A stretch of 5,271 nucleotides of DNA from Candidatus Kaiserbacteria bacterium RIFCSPLOWO2_01_FULL_54_20 (GTDB lineage: Bacteria; Patescibacteriota; Minisyncoccia; Phycocordibacterales; UBA2100): assembly GCA_001783355.1 (NCBI GenBank), contig MFMA01000007.1, positions 1 through 5,271 on the forward strand, read 5' to 3'. The notes under the pieces were generated by a model that ran no database searches, was not told the DNA's origin, and saw only the letters and a program-made list of their open reading frames with translations. Positions 4,916-5,271 of this stretch are shown here, piece by piece. The position numbers were made by a program, and so were the translations under genes. The first letter of the stretch is position 1; each line of letters starts with the position of its first letter.

Positions 4916-5271
4916 CTATTTCACGTCAACTCCCATGCTCCGGGCGGAGCCGGCGATTATTTTCATCGCTTCTTCTATTGTGTGGGCATTCAAGTCGGGC
5001 ATTTTCTTCTCCGCGATTTCTTTGACCTGTGCTTTGGTGATGGTGCCTATTTTTGCAGTGTTGGGCTTGCCGCTCCCCTTCTCCTTGCCGAGCGCTTTCA
5101 GAATGAGGCTCGAGGCCGGCGGTGTTTTAAGCACAAAGTCGTAGGTGCGGTCTTCGTAGACCGTAATCTCGGCCGGCACCAGGTCGCCCGCCATTGCCTT
5201 AGACGCCTCGTTGAACTTTTTTACAAACTCGCCGATGTTGATGCCCGCGGGCCCCAACACCTGGCCCATGG
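4916..5271 (-). CDS. rplK: Ribosomal protein L11 (uL11), C-terminal part
   Basis: The gene runs off the right edge, which removes roughly the first 20-25 residues of a protein that is normally about 140-147 long; 118 codons are visible. L11 binds the GTPase-associated region of 23S rRNA and is part of the factor-binding stalk base. Visible features are GQVLGPAGINIGEFVKKFNE near the N-terminal domain, ITVYEDRTYDFVLKTPPAS in the centre, the glycine-rich linker GSGKPNTAKIG, and the C-terminal rRNA-binding helices ending in the family signature AGSARSMGVDVK. An ATG at 5269 is internal, not the true start, because the conserved PPxG-type N-terminal segment precedes it. The next gene is dcd, not rplA, which usually follows rplK. 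The stop is TAG at 4918-4916. Confidence 0.97.
   Translation of the reverse strand, partial: MGQVLGPAGINIGEFVKKFNEASKAMAGDLVPAEITVYEDRTYDFVLKTPPASSLILKALGKEKGSGKPNTAKIGTITKAQVKEIAEKKMPDLNAHTIEEAMKIIAGSARSMGVDVK

Overview
All recognisable genes in this window lie on the minus strand, so in transcription order it reads from the right edge to the left. The genes are: the C-terminal part of ribosomal protein L11 (rplK, cut by the right edge), a two-module dCTP deaminase (dcd), a seven-helix membrane protein with an extracytoplasmic DUF2914 domain, arginyl-tRNA synthetase (argS), a small NYN/LabA-like putative nuclease, and the N-terminus of isoleucyl-tRNA synthetase (ileS, cut by the left edge).

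The best guess for the organism is a member of the Patescibacteria (Candidate Phyla Radiation), probably a parcubacterial lineage. This is inferred from gene style and not proven. The pointers are a divergent ArgRS, a eukaryote-like (type 2) IleRS, a short NYN protein, a multi-helix DUF2914 protein, very short gaps, and an unusual order in which rplK is followed by dcd and not by rplA. No rRNA, tRNA, transposase, CRISPR array or phage gene is visible.

Layout from right to left. rplK and dcd are about 60 bases apart with no terminator between them, and dcd has a clear Shine-Dalgarno site, so they are probably co-transcribed; a strong GC-rich hairpin with a T-run ends the unit. The DUF2914 gene then appears to be a single-gene unit with its own promoter-like box, ending in a 15-bp hairpin. 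argS and the NYN gene follow with only about 35 bases between them and may share a transcript. A symmetric hairpin that contains the NYN stop codon closes that unit, and ileS begins only about 35 bases beyond it.

Two architectural features recur. Four starts (DUF2914, argS, NYN, ileS) have no good Shine-Dalgarno site but carry a -10-like hexamer 6 to 8 bases before the ATG, which suggests leaderless mRNAs; dcd, inside a presumed operon, has a normal Shine-Dalgarno. Stop codons also lie inside or directly beside the terminator hairpins. The genes serve general housekeeping (translation, tRNA charging, dUTP/dTTP supply) plus two uncharacterised functions. I found no clear new multi-gene system; the most interesting points are the putative leaderless promoters, the type 2 IleRS and the uncharacterised DUF2914 and NYN proteins.
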